Shown here piece after piece: positions 9,101-18,337 of a DNA stretch of 64,000 nucleotides (positions within the stretch are counted from its first letter, which is position 1; each line of letters opens with the position of its first letter). The notes below the pieces were generated by a model. That model made no database searches, was not told the DNA's origin, and saw nothing but the letters and a program-made list of their open reading frames with translations. A program made the translations under genes and the position numbers. This stretch comes from Fidelibacterota bacterium. Lineage in GTDB: Bacteria > Fidelibacterota > Marinisomatia > Marinisomatales > SCKK01. Location of the stretch: assembly GCA_004124475.1 (NCBI GenBank), contig SCKK01000005.1, positions 31,915 through 95,914 of the forward strand. The letters run 5' to 3'.

Positions 9101-9163
9101 TGGCAATAAGGATGGAAACTATTGTAGACTTTCACAAATATGTAAAAGTATTTTGCAAGTTAA

Positions 9164-9252
9164 CCGTCACAGACACTTATGACTTTCAACAAATATCACT
9201 TAATTAGGAACACTTCGTATGAATTCATAACAAATAAGAGTGTCTGTGACGG
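9164..9252. repeat. 89-bp MITE-like element with 14-bp inverted ends
   Basis: CCGTCACAGACACT at 9164-9177 is repeated as its exact complement at 9239-9252. The 61 bp between contain no gene. It lies in the 360-bp gap downstream of ahcY together with other palindromes: CCGTCAGCTGACGG just to its right and a nested hairpin at 9321-9366. The element could fold into one long hairpin or be a miniature mobile element. Confidence 0.7.
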
Positions 9253-9320
9253 TGTAGAGTATCCGTCAGCTGACGGACAAGTAATTCTGTTTAGTTGTTT
9301 CATTTCCACTGTGAGCACTT

Positions 9321-9370
9321 TAACCCCGTATCCCAACACGTCGGGACTATGCTCCTTACGGGGCAGGCAC
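9321..9370. repeat. Degenerate copy of the nested CCCCGTA...TCCCGACGCGTCGGGA...TACGGGG hairpin
   Basis: The segment contains CCCCGTATCCCAACACGTCGG and, further on, TTACGGGGCAGGC. Read on the minus strand it matches the hairpin core of the long repeats at 33.48 and 60.85 kb (TGCCTGCCCCGTA...TCCCGACG...GGGATACGGGG) with several differences. It probably also serves as a terminator-like structure downstream of ahcY. Confidence 0.65.
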
Positions 9371-9462
9371 TTGAACACATAAACACTTTCTTCGGAGGAA
9401 TCCCTACGGGAAACACGGTAACACATTCATCTTTAATGATCTGTTTTTTACGAAAATATACT

Positions 9463-10716
9463 CTAAGTCCCTTGTTCCCATGAATTTAAGTAATCTTTCT
9501 GTTCCTTGGTAAGAATATCAATTTCGATACCCATGGTCTTTAATTTCAAACTTGCAACAAGTTCGTCAATATCTTGAGGAACCTTATGAACTGCTACAGA
9601 TAATCCATTTTTTACAGAATATTCAGACATAAGCGCCTGTAGTGAAAAACTCATATCCATGACTGATGCGGGATGACCTTCCGCTGCGACTAAATTGATG
9701 AGACGACCCTCCCCTAACAGATAAATTCGACGACCATCTGCCATAACATATTCATCCACATAATTTCTGACATTTCGATTTACTTCATTTGCCAGCATGT
9801 CTAAAGCTTCCAAATCAATTTCCACATTAAAATGTCCCGAATTGGCAACGATTGCCCCATCTTTCATCTTCTCGAAATGGCTGATATTTAAGACCCTGGT
9901 ATTTCCAGTCACAGTACAAAACACGTCTCCCATTGATGCAGCCTCATTCATAGTCATCACCTGGAATCCATCCATGGTTGCTTCCAGCGCCCTCAAAGGA
10001 TCTATCTCTGTCACTATAACATGAGCGCCTAAACCTCTTGCCCTGTTTGCAAGCCCACGACCGCACATACCGTAGCCACCTATCACAAAGGTTGTACCTG
10101 CAATCAATATATCAGTAGCTCGGATAATTCCATCAAGCGTGGATTGCCCAGTTCCATACCTGTTGTCAAAAAAATGTTTAGTATTTGCATCATTAACAGC
10201 AATAACTGGAATTTTCAGACTCCCTGCCTTCTGCATTGCTTTTAACCGGATTACACCTGTCGTTGTCTCTTCCATGCTGCATTTCACGTTACCGATATAA
10301 TCCTTATAGTCGGAATGTAAGGTGCTGATCAAATCAGCTCCGTCATCCAACGTGATATGAGGTTTATGTTCCAGCGCTGCCTGGATATGTTCATAATAAG
10401 TGTCTCTATCCTCTCCGTTGACGGCATAAACCCGAATGTCAAAATCTGCAACTAAAGATGCCGCAATTGAATCCTGTGTTGAGAGTGGATTTGATGCACA
10501 CAATACTACATCAGCCCCCCCTGCCTTCAAAGTTCGCATGAGGTTCGCTGTCTCCGATGTCACATGAAGACAGGCTGAAAGTCTTATCCCATTGAGGGGT
10601 TTTTCTTCAGCAAACTGTTCACGAATAGAAGTCAACACAGGCATATTCCTGTCAGCCCATAAAATTTTTCGTTTCCCTGACTCAGCCTGATTTATATTAC
10701 TTACATGATAATCCAT
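9463..10716 (-). CDS. ahcY: S-adenosyl-L-homocysteine hydrolase
   Basis: A 417-residue NAD-dependent enzyme that splits S-adenosylhomocysteine into adenosine and homocysteine, keeping the methyl cycle running. Visible motifs include RLSACLHVTSETANL, VLCASNPLSTQD, the substrate region VNDANTKHFFDNRYGTGQS, and the NAD-binding Rossmann loop VIGGYGMCGRG. The length matches the shorter archaeal/Thermotoga-like form lacking the 40-residue insertion of plant-type enzymes. It lies 5 bp after metK in the same direction, so the two form an operon making and recycling SAM. The identification is firm. Confidence 0.97.
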   Translation of the reverse strand: MDYHVSNINQAESGKRKILWADRNMPVLTSIREQFAEEKPLNGIRLSACLHVTSETANLMRTLKAGGADVVLCASNPLSTQDSIAASLVADFDIRVYAVNGEDRDTYYEHIQAALEHKPHITLDDGADLISTLHSDYKDYIGNVKCSMEETTTGVIRLKAMQKAGSLKIPVIAVNDANTKHFFDNRYGTGQSTLDGIIRATDILIAGTTFVIGGYGMCGRGLANRARGLGAHVIVTEIDPLRALEATMDGFQVMTMNEAASMGDVFCTVTGNTRVLNISHFEKMKDGAIVANSGHFNVEIDLEALDMLANEVNRNVRNYVDEYVMADGRRIYLLGEGRLINLVAAEGHPASVMDMSFSLQALMSEYSVKNGLSVAVHKVPQDIDELVASLKLKTMGIEIDILTKEQKDYLNSWEQGT

Positions 10717-10721
10717 TTTTT

Positions 10722-11912
10722 TTATTTTATCCTATCATTCATATAACTTTTTAACGTTTCCACTTTCTCTAATCCTTCCCAAGTGAAATCTTTATCATCT
10801 CTGCCGAAGTGTCCATAAGCAGATGTCTTATAGTAGCGCGGTTTTTTCAAATCAAGATATTCAATTATTTCCGCAGGTTTGAGAGGGAATTCCTTGATGA
10901 CAATTTCAGTCAGTTTTTCGTCATCGAAAATTCCTGTACCAAAGGTATCTACAGAAACGGATGTGGGGTCTGCTACGCCAATGCTATAAGATAGTTGTAG
11001 TTCACATTTTTCTGCCAGCCCGGATGCTACAATATTTTTTGCTATATATCGAGCCATGTATGTCGCGGATCGATCTACCTTTGAAGGATCCTTTCCGGAA
11101 AAAGAACCTCCCCCATGTCGAGCATATCCGCCATAGGTATCCACAATGATTTTTCTGCCTGTTAAACCAGTGTCGGCTTCCGGACCCCCATGAACAAATC
11201 GACCGGTACCATTTACAAAAAATACTTCATCGTATAAAAGACCTGACTTGTTTAAAACAGGCTTTATGACATTTTCGATAATTTCCTTTTCCACAAAGGT
11301 GTGTTCATTATCCTCGTTTCCTAATTTTTCTAACATATCATCGTGCTGAGTTGCAATTACTACTTTTGTGACTTTCACCGGAGTATCGTCATGATATTCA
11401 ACAGATACCTGAGATTTGCCATCTGGTCTTAGCCAGGGTAATGTGCTGTCTTTTCTTAATTCTGCAAGACGATGAGTCAGCTTATGTGCCAATTGGATGG
11501 GGATTGGCATGAATTCAGGCGTCTCTTTACAGGCAAATCCAAACATGAGTCCCTGGTCTCCAGCCCCCTGTTCATGACTATTTGTGGTATCAACTCCTTG
11601 CGCAATCTCCGGGCTTTGCCTATGGATGGAGGTAATGACCTTTACTTCCTCATTGTCCATGCCAAAAACCACATCTGTGTATCCTATGTCAGTTAATGTT
11701 TCTTTAACAATCCGTTCTACTTCTACAAATCCTTTTGTTGTAATCTCACCCGATACCACGACCAATCCCGTTGTAGCCAATGTTTCACAAGCAACCCTGG
11801 AATCTGGGTCCTGACGCAGTAATTCGTCCAAAATGGCGTCAGAGATGCGGTCGCATACTTTATCCGGATGACCTTCCGTAACAGACTCTGATGTGAAAAT
11901 CCTTTTTTTCAT
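10722..11912 (-). CDS. metK: S-adenosylmethionine synthetase
   Basis: A 396-residue enzyme forming S-adenosylmethionine from methionine and ATP. All family signatures are present: [20 protein letters not shown] at the N-terminus, [12 protein letters not shown] (methionine/ATP site), [20 protein letters not shown] with the conserved GGGAFSG-like loop ([17 protein letters not shown]), and a C-terminal HFGR motif. The length is standard. It is first in a two-gene operon with ahcY. The 160 bp upstream contain a palindrome that terminates the preceding gene, but I see no SAM-riboswitch fold. Confidence 0.98.
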   Translation of the reverse strand: MKKRIFTSESVTEGHPDKVCDRISDAILDELLRQDPDSRVACETLATTGLVVVSGEITTKGFVEVERIVKETLTDIGYTDVVFGMDNEEVKVITSIHRQSPEIAQGVDTTNSHEQGAGDQGLMFGFACKETPEFMPIPIQLAHKLTHRLAELRKDSTLPWLRPDGKSQVSVEYHDDTPVKVTKVVIATQHDDMLEKLGNEDNEHTFVEKEIIENVIKPVLNKSGLLYDEVFFVNGTGRFVHGGPEADTGLTGRKIIVDTYGGYARHGGGSFSGKDPSKVDRSATYMARYIAKNIVASGLAEKCELQLSYSIGVADPTSVSVDTFGTGIFDDEKLTEIVIKEFPLKPAEIIEYLDLKKPRYYKTSAYGHFGRDDKDFTWEGLEKVETLKSYMNDRIK

Positions 11913-12047
11913 TGCTTATCAATACCTTAGTTCTGATTAGTAAAATTAGGAGTGAAGTTAAACTTTTTGCCCGACGAAAAACAACAGAATATTAGAGAAT
12001 GAATTGAAGGGGTCATTATATTATTCGAGTGACTATTCAGTCTAAGA

Positions 12048-12073
12048 CTACGTCCCGAAGCTTCGGGACGTAG
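12048..12073. terminator. 26-bp perfect palindrome between a TPR gene and metK
   Basis: The sequence is a gap-free palindrome whose centre is TCCCGAAGCTTCGGGA, extended on both sides by CTACG/CGTAG. It lies just downstream of the minus-strand gene ending at 12082 and could end its transcript, although a strong T-tract is lacking. The same core (with GTTT or GCTT in the middle) recurs at 34451 and 41637, so it is also a member of a dispersed palindrome family. Confidence 0.6.
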
Positions 12074-12081
12074 CTATGTTC

Positions 12082-13035
12082 TTATTCGAGCGATAACATA
12101 CCGGGTTCAGGGAAATCCAAAAAGTTGTCAATACGGATCCTTTTGAAAATCCTTCTCGCATGTTGTTCTTCCACTCTTTGATTCGCCAATTCAACATCAT
12201 TAAGTGACCCCATGACACTAAACCCTGAGATACAGATCAGAGAAATCAGTGGTACAAATTTAGGAATGATTTGTGAACTACCACCGCCCAATTGAAGTCC
12301 TAAACCCAGTATTGAAACCCATTGTCCCGCTGCTGAATACCAATCCTGGTGATAAGCCCGACCTCCACCTGGGATGATTGAAAATACCACAGTGAGCGTT
12401 TTATTTCGTTTAGGAAGTTCATCGGCAGCATCACAGGCTCTCATCAACCGGGCTAAATTTCTGTCATAATCTTTTACTTTAAATAATGTTCTGGCTCTCC
12501 TGAATTTTTCTTTAGCCTCCTCCCAACGATGTTCTCCAAGCAATGCATAACCTTTGAACACAAGTAAATAAGGATCACTTGTATTTTCAGTGCGAGAATA
12601 AACCATTTGATATTCACTCTGCAACAAATGGAGATAGGTGATTTTGTATCCTGATGACATATATTCCGAAGATTGCGGTTCAATATTGCGTTGTACCTCG
12701 TGATAATAATTCAGAGCAAGTGCAACGTTTCCTTGATATTCATAGCATAGTGCAATCTTATAATAAACATCCGGGAGCAGATCATCCATTGGATACAGAA
12801 AAATATATCGAAAATAAGCAAGTATTGCTCTTTCATAATATTCCTCATCAAATAAAAAACCACAAAAACCAAGTAACTCTTTCTTTTGATATGTGGTATG
12901 TTTTATCCACTCCTCCTCAATATCCCTCACAGAACGATGTGTTTTTTGAGCCAAACTTAGAGATTGAAAAAATAAAGAAAATAGAAGAAATAACGTAGTA
13001 ATACGGAAACTACCTATTCCTGTATTTAATCTCAT
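12082..13035 (-). CDS. Exported TPR protein with a C-terminal membrane domain
   Basis: A 317-residue protein. ATG 13035 is chosen because AGGA lies 8-9 bases upstream and a signal peptide follows directly (TTLFLLFSLFFQSLSLAQ). Residues about 50-200 contain tetratricopeptide-like helix pairs (YYERAILAYFRYIFLYP, GNVALALNYYHEVQ, HRWEEAKEKFRRAR). The C-terminal part begins FSIIPGGGRAYHQDWYSAAG, which resembles the PGxGQxYxG motif of small TM2/DUF5683-like membrane modules, followed by two hydrophobic segments. Such proteins are usually envelope assembly or scaffold factors; no enzyme activity is visible. The gene stands apart from its neighbours. Confidence 0.6.
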   Translation of the reverse strand: MRLNTGIGSFRITTLFLLFSLFFQSLSLAQKTHRSVRDIEEEWIKHTTYQKKELLGFCGFLFDEEYYERAILAYFRYIFLYPMDDLLPDVYYKIALCYEYQGNVALALNYYHEVQRNIEPQSSEYMSSGYKITYLHLLQSEYQMVYSRTENTSDPYLLVFKGYALLGEHRWEEAKEKFRRARTLFKVKDYDRNLARLMRACDAADELPKRNKTLTVVFSIIPGGGRAYHQDWYSAAGQWVSILGLGLQLGGGSSQIIPKFVPLISLICISGFSVMGSLNDVELANQRVEEQHARRIFKRIRIDNFLDFPEPGMLSLE

Positions 13036-13115
13036 AACAAGTCCTGAATAAAAGTTGGAATTTTTCAAATTATGTAAAAAATAGTAGAGGTTTGATAAAA
13101 CAAAACCTCAGTTTG

Positions 13116-14015
13116 CTATTGCAATAATAGCATTTTCTTCTGATCAAAGAATTTATCTGTTTTTAAAGTGTAAATATAAATTCCTGAAGCTACTTTATCA
13201 CCGTATTGGTTTCGTCCATCCCATTGTACCTTATGATACCCTGTAGGCATGGTTCGATTTACAATAGTAGCAACCTTCTGCCCGAGCAAATTATAGATGT
13301 TGAGTTCCACAAACGAATTGTCTACGAGTTGGAAATTAATTGTCGTGATTGGGTTGAACGGATTGGGGTAATTTTGGCTAAGGGCAAACACTTCAGGTAT
13401 ACCTGATTTATCTTCGGTCACCACAAGGAAATCAGTCGAAAAAGTGACAGGATTGTCCACATCGGGGAAACTACAAGCGACATTCTGTACATCCATACCG
13501 GATAACTTAACGCCTCCTTCTCCCCCAAGAGAAAATTGTATCTCATTCCCCAAAGCGCCGGTGATAACAAAATTCACTTCTATTAAAATCCCTTCTTCCC
13601 CTGGTTGTGTGGCATCGCCGGATAAACTAAATCCAAAAACAAGTGCAGATCCCCAATCAGTCTCTGTAAACGCTATTGTCCAACCCTGAATTTTATCTCC
13701 CACAACAACACTGGCTCCAGCTTCAGAATCTAGTGTTAACGCATTATCTGAATTGTCAAAAATTTCAAACTGAAATGCTCTTAGCGGTTCATTATCATAT
13801 AACAAAACAGGTAAAGTTAATGTGGATGCGTCACCACTAATATCAGAAAATCCCAGACAGGCACACAGTCCGGTTGAAATTGAATCCCCATAAGTAGCGC
13901 TTGTTGTGTCAAGGTCGGTGTACCAGGCCGTATCCTGAGGACAGTCCAGCGCATTTGCAAACGAAATCGCTAAGACAATAATTAAGTTGATAGTTAATAC
14001 ACGCATATTTGTCAT
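13116..14015 (-). CDS. Exported cohesin-like protein with C-terminal sorting domain
   Basis: A 299-residue secreted protein with an N-terminal signal peptide (INLIIVLAISFANA). A beta-sandwich resembling cohesin-type domains follows: LTLPVLLYDNEPLRAFQFEI and then GWTIAFTETDWGSALVFGFS. After a short linker the last 80 residues form a sorting domain: FALSQNYPNPFNPITTINFQ, a GQKVATI segment, and ASGIYIYTLKTDKFFDQKKM with a LLLQ end. Proteins with this tail are exported across the outer membrane by a type IX-like route and attached to the surface. The binding partner is unknown. Confidence 0.7.
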   Translation of the reverse strand: MTNMRVLTINLIIVLAISFANALDCPQDTAWYTDLDTTSATYGDSISTGLCACLGFSDISGDASTLTLPVLLYDNEPLRAFQFEIFDNSDNALTLDSEAGASVVVGDKIQGWTIAFTETDWGSALVFGFSLSGDATQPGEEGILIEVNFVITGALGNEIQFSLGGEGGVKLSGMDVQNVACSFPDVDNPVTFSTDFLVVTEDKSGIPEVFALSQNYPNPFNPITTINFQLVDNSFVELNIYNLLGQKVATIVNRTMPTGYHKVQWDGRNQYGDKVASGIYIYTLKTDKFFDQKKMLLLQ

Positions 14016-14193
14016 TATACCTATTTGTTGAAATCTACAACTATCTAATATGTCCTAAAACTATTTTTTCCTTTTCACTTGAGAGGATCAGTAAAATTTA
14101 CCTTAGTTTTCTTTATTATCGGGGCATATCCGAAACAGTATCCCACCAATGCTCAATATTACCCTTTTTATTACTCTCTTTTAGTCGAAAGAT

Positions 14194-14222
14194 GTGCCAC
14201 GCACTTTTAAAGTGCGTGGCAC
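14194..14222. terminator. 29-bp stem-loop GTGCCACGCACTTT...AAAGTGCGTGGCAC
   Basis: Two 14-nt arms are exact complements around a single central T. It is in the gap between the cohesin-like gene and the subtilisin-like protease gene, followed by TTTCTC on the plus strand. It could be a terminator or a dispersed palindrome. The gap 14016-14523 otherwise holds only a short open frame at its right end. Confidence 0.55.
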
Positions 14223-14333
14223 TTTCTCAATAATAATTATTGAGGCAAATCAGATTGTGGAGAAGTGAGGATTTTTTGAAAATTGATTATTTCTTTGTAT
14301 TATAAAAGTAACCTTGAAGGTTCATTGAGTAAT

Positions 14334-14498
14334 TTACCCGCCAAATGTTTCTAAGATAGAGAAAATATTTTCCCCCGGATTTTTGAATAACTCTGATCCA
14401 TCATAAATAATAATTGCTACTCCTTGTTTCTTTACTTTTACCTCTAACAATACAAGATCTTCAGTCCCGCTGATTGATGGTTTATAATCCCCATGTAA
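14334..14498 (-). other. Possible gene remnant or small orphan reading frame
   Basis: Read on the minus strand from 14498 there is an open frame of about 54 codons ending at TAA 14334-14336, with protein-like composition (LLEVKVKKQGVAIIIYDGSE, then LFKNPGENIFSILETFGG). It has no ATG, only an upstream run of nine T residues and then the stop of the protease gene in another frame. It may be the 3' end of a decayed gene. I do not recognise a family. Confidence 0.25.
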
Positions 14499-14523
14499 AA
14501 AAAAATAGATATTGTACGGTAGT

Positions 14524-17500
14524 CTACTTTAAATACATCACTTTTTGGATGTGTAAATCTTCCTCAATTTTAATCCGGATGAAGTAAATCCCTCCAGCCA
14601 CTTTTTCTCCAATAGTATTGGTAGCATCCCAGCGAATTTGATGGTAACCGGCTGACTGAGTGACGTTCAGCAGTGTTGTAATCTTTTGTCCCAGTAAATT
14701 AAATACATCGATTGAAATCTGTGTTTCATGTGGTAAAGAGTATTCAATCATCGTAACCGGATTAAATGGGTTGGGATAGTTATCTTTTACATGGAACCCC
14801 TCTGGGATCGATAGCGCCAGACCATCCACGGATGCGGTACTATCTGAACTGTTGCCAGTCCGAAGTAGATTACCACGATACATATTCCAGTAATCACCTT
14901 CAATTCCCTGGCTCTTGACATCAATCACGTACAATGAGTTGCCAATCCCAACAGCAATCTCCGGATCACCATCACCATCTATATCTGTGACAGTGAAAGA
15001 TCCCTCAGTGGTTCCGCTTAAAGTAACTGGAAAATTAGGATACATATCGCCTTCAAAGGTTAAAGCATATACTTTCCCCCCTAAATCGACAGCAATAATT
15101 TCCGGATGACCGTCCCCATCCAAATCATAAAAAACAGGTGCGCTTTTTACGGAACTTGCAGCAGTGAAGGGCCATCCCGGCAAATCGTTTCCATTCCTAT
15201 CAATACCGTATATATTTCTATCAACGCTTCCAAAAAAGATTTCTGGCTCTCCATCTCCATCTATATCCTCAACCACAGGTGATCCTCTTAAATCACTGCC
15301 AGTACCGTAAACAAAAACCTGTGCTCCTTTATAATCGATTGCGTAAAAATTATTGTCATCCGATCCTACTAAGATCTCCAACTTTCCATCTCCATCCAAG
15401 TCAACTAAAGCTGGATCTGAGTTAATTCTTCCACCCGTTGTAAAAGGGAATCCGGTGAGAATCGCCCCCTCTAAATCATATGCATACACACTATTAGACC
15501 AAGTTCCTACAACAATTTCATTCGATCCATCGCCATTAATATCCCCAATCGCTGGAGCTGTCATCAACGATTCATTCACATTAATAGGAAATGATTCATA
15601 ATCTGTTCCATCATGGTGAATCACATATAAATAGTTTGCGAAATCGCCGAAAATGATCTCCAAATCACCATCACCATCAAGGTCAGAAAGGGCAGGTGTC
15701 GACACTATAGATCCATTTGCCATATATTCTAATTCCACATTTCCGTCTTCATCCAAGATGTAAAGAATCTTATCCTTCGAACAGAAAACTATCTCCAAAT
15801 CTCCATCTTTATCCAAGTCAGCAATTGCCGGTGCTGATCTTACTTGATCCCCAGTTTGAAATGTCCACCGAAGGGAACCATCATTATTGAGGGCATAAAG
15901 GTTTTTGTCATTGGACCCTATCAGTAATTCTAACTGGCCATCACCGTCTAAGTCCACAATAGCGGGAGATGATAAGATGCTGTTTGATGTGACGAACGGG
16001 AATCCTGATTGAACCAGCGAAACTTCAATGTCAAAGGTCTCCTCTGTTTCATAATTTTCATTCGCCGTGATCGTAATGGTCACATGTATATCCCCCGGAA
16101 CTGCGGTTGAAGCGATGCTGAACTCCAAGCTATCCAATATATTGACACCTGATCCACCAGAGATAATATCGGGAAATGTGGCGGTGTCATCAATAATTGT
16201 AATATCTGGATGATTGGAAGATAACACAGCAATGACATTTGTAGCTTCCGCCCACCCTTCTTCGTTCAAAATCACTACCCGCATTTTTGCCGTCTCACCC
16301 GGATTTAAAACACCGTCATCATCATCAACCATCTGTATCGAGTGAGATTCAATCGAGAGGTCAGGAAACGCTCCGCTTGCAATCGCCGCAAAGATATCCA
16401 CTCGACCGGAACCAAGTCTTCCTTGTAAATACGACTCCTGATTTACCTCGTAGATAACCGGGTTTGCCGTTTCTATGAGCCTGGATTCAACCCACTCCCG
16501 GGTTTGATCCGGGAAAAAAGACCATAACAATCCATAACTACTTGCCACAACCGGACTTGCCATGGAGGTACCACGCCACGATTGATAACCTTCGGATATG
16601 TTTAAATAGACTGTACTCAGAATACTTTCCCCCGGCGCCGATAGATCCACACTCTCATGATACGTAGCCCAGTGATTCCACTGGTTATTCGGTCCAAGGG
16701 CGGTAACAGAAACCACGTGATTATAACTTGAAGGGTAATGAGCGGAATCTGCCTCGTTTCCGGCATTATCCCCATTGCCAGCAGCAGCTACGATAATAAC
16801 ATTGTAATTATTATAGACACTATTTATGATACTCTGCTCGCTCACACTTGATCCATATCCTCCCCAACTGCAGTTTATGATGTCAGCGCCCGCTTTGGCA
16901 GCGTAGAGTATCCCCTGATACCCTCCAACTATGAGGTCATCGGGATCATCGTCTTCCATCGTTTTAACCGGCATATGCTTCACAGACCAACCTGTACTTG
17001 CCATACCGATTTCATTGTTTGTTACTGCCGCCGAAATGCCTGCAACATGGGTACCGTGCATATGGAGTCCAGAAGTACCCTGACCCGGAGGTCCGACTGG
17101 ATCATTATCCTGATCACTCCCAGAAGTCGTTCCTGCAATATCCCATCCGATTAAATCGTCCACATATCCATTACCATCATCATCTACATTGTTCAGATCC
17201 CCAGGATCCAACTGCCAGTTTCCATCGATATATTCAATGGTATGTCCATCTTCATCATAATCTTCTCTCAGGTTCTGCCATAAATTATTAATCAGATCAG
17301 GATGGTCCCAGTCACATCCGGAATCCACAATTCCGATAACAATGGATGAATCTCCAGGCGTTTCTCCACCTGAAATATCCCACATGTCCCACGCCTCCGG
17401 TGAACGAATCGCGGGTAAATACCATTGTTGAGAGTATTTCAGATCGTCGGGAGTATAAGTCAGTCTGTGGATAGGAACTCGCTCAGCAAATTGAATATGA

Positions 17501-17856
17501 TCATCCCGTTGAAATACCTCAACTATAGTCAGTATATCTTCTCTCACAGCGGGAAGATGAATATCATAAAACCTGTTCAGGAAAATATCCCCATCCCTGT
17601 CAAACTCCGTCGCTGTTGGCAACCACTGGACTATTTCTCGAACCTGATATTCAGATAATAAATTATCGAATGATGTCATGCTGGTAAATATGACCTTATT
17701 AGTTTTATTTAAACCAATAGTATTTAGATCATTTCTGAAATAAACTCGAATAATATCGGAATGATAAATACCATCCAACGACTCGGTTAAAATGACCGCA
17801 GGTAAAATTGTTGCCATAATCCACAAACTTCTGAACGAACTGATTTTCTTTTTCAA
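14524..17856 (-). CDS. Secreted subtilisin-like protease with FG-GAP repeats and sorting domain
   Basis: A 1110-residue exported S8 peptidase. The catalytic triad is complete: Asp178 in GIVDSGCDWDHPDL, His267 in HMHGTHVAGI and Ser431 in GTSMASPVVAS. An N-terminal propeptide-like region precedes it. After a beta-sandwich (about 500-630) come at least seven FG-GAP/VCBS-type repeats with Ca-binding DLDGDGxxEI motifs, which would fold as a propeller. The last 85 residues are a sorting domain (NYPNPFNPVTMIEYSLP ... GGIYFIRIKI). Translation probably starts at TTG 17856, preceded by AAGGGA. It is likely a cell-surface or released protease for external proteins. Confidence 0.9.
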   Translation of the reverse strand: MKKKISSFRSLWIMATILPAVILTESLDGIYHSDIIRVYFRNDLNTIGLNKTNKVIFTSMTSFDNLLSEYQVREIVQWLPTATEFDRDGDIFLNRFYDIHLPAVREDILTIVEVFQRDDHIQFAERVPIHRLTYTPDDLKYSQQWYLPAIRSPEAWDMWDISGGETPGDSSIVIGIVDSGCDWDHPDLINNLWQNLREDYDEDGHTIEYIDGNWQLDPGDLNNVDDDGNGYVDDLIGWDIAGTTSGSDQDNDPVGPPGQGTSGLHMHGTHVAGISAAVTNNEIGMASTGWSVKHMPVKTMEDDDPDDLIVGGYQGILYAAKAGADIINCSWGGYGSSVSEQSIINSVYNNYNVIIVAAAGNGDNAGNEADSAHYPSSYNHVVSVTALGPNNQWNHWATYHESVDLSAPGESILSTVYLNISEGYQSWRGTSMASPVVASSYGLLWSFFPDQTREWVESRLIETANPVIYEVNQESYLQGRLGSGRVDIFAAIASGAFPDLSIESHSIQMVDDDDGVLNPGETAKMRVVILNEEGWAEATNVIAVLSSNHPDITIIDDTATFPDIISGGSGVNILDSLEFSIASTAVPGDIHVTITITANENYETEETFDIEVSLVQSGFPFVTSNSILSSPAIVDLDGDGQLELLIGSNDKNLYALNNDGSLRWTFQTGDQVRSAPAIADLDKDGDLEIVFCSKDKILYILDEDGNVELEYMANGSIVSTPALSDLDGDGDLEIIFGDFANYLYVIHHDGTDYESFPINVNESLMTAPAIGDINGDGSNEIVVGTWSNSVYAYDLEGAILTGFPFTTGGRINSDPALVDLDGDGKLEILVGSDDNNFYAIDYKGAQVFVYGTGSDLRGSPVVEDIDGDGEPEIFFGSVDRNIYGIDRNGNDLPGWPFTAASSVKSAPVFYDLDGDGHPEIIAVDLGGKVYALTFEGDMYPNFPVTLSGTTEGSFTVTDIDGDGDPEIAVGIGNSLYVIDVKSQGIEGDYWNMYRGNLLRTGNSSDSTASVDGLALSIPEGFHVKDNYPNPFNPVTMIEYSLPHETQISIDVFNLLGQKITTLLNVTQSAGYHQIRWDATNTIGEKVAGGIYFIRIKIEEDLHIQKVMYLK

Positions 17857-17997
17857 CTTTTTTTCCCTTTAACCACTTTTCAAATCTTAACTAACATTTC
17901 TCACATTATTAGTGGATACATAACCTCTTATTTATCTTACGGAAACAATATCTTTACTACTTTGTTTGGTTCTCATAAGGTTAAACCACTTTTTACT

Positions 17998-18195
17998 ATT
18001 CCCATAAAACAACTCCATAGGAGTGGTATGTCTATAGTACGTATTTTCTGGTTGATTATAACCCCGTAGGGGTGATATATATCGTTTTCAATGAGGTTGT
18101 GTACAGATTTACTCGAAATATACCACCCCTATGGGGTTAATTTATTTTTTATTCCCAAACTATAAACATATCATCCCTACGGGATTAACCTGTTA
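17998..18195. repeat. Cluster of CCCCGTAGGGG-type palindromic repeats
   Basis: The 480-bp gap between two secretome genes contains at least four related units: CTCCATAGGAGTGGTATGT, ACCCCGTAGGGGTGATATAT, ATATACCACCCCTATGGGG and ATATCATCCCTACGGGATTA. Units alternate in orientation and are spaced 40-70 bp apart. Each has a CCC(C)nnnnGGG(G) core next to a TGRTATRT tail. No coding sequence is visible in 17857-18337. Confidence 0.75.
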
Positions 18196-18337
18196 TCCAA
18201 TGATTCTCCAAGATTATTATCAAGAAGTAAGAAATGTTAGTCTTAATATTAAATATACCTCATCACTGGTCTTTTTAATCAATTCAGATGATTTTTCTTA
18301 AAAATATTTGGCAAACATTTGGGTAACTTATTTCTTG

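Noticed and set aside
11913..12047. SAM or SAH riboswitch upstream of metK-ahcY
   Set aside because: I looked for the SAM-I style four-way junction and the short SAM-II/SAH patterns and saw only AT-rich sequence and a palindrome that ends the previous gene.
17998..18195. CRISPR array
   Set aside because: The repeats are short, variable and alternate in orientation with no uniform spacers, and no cas genes are present.
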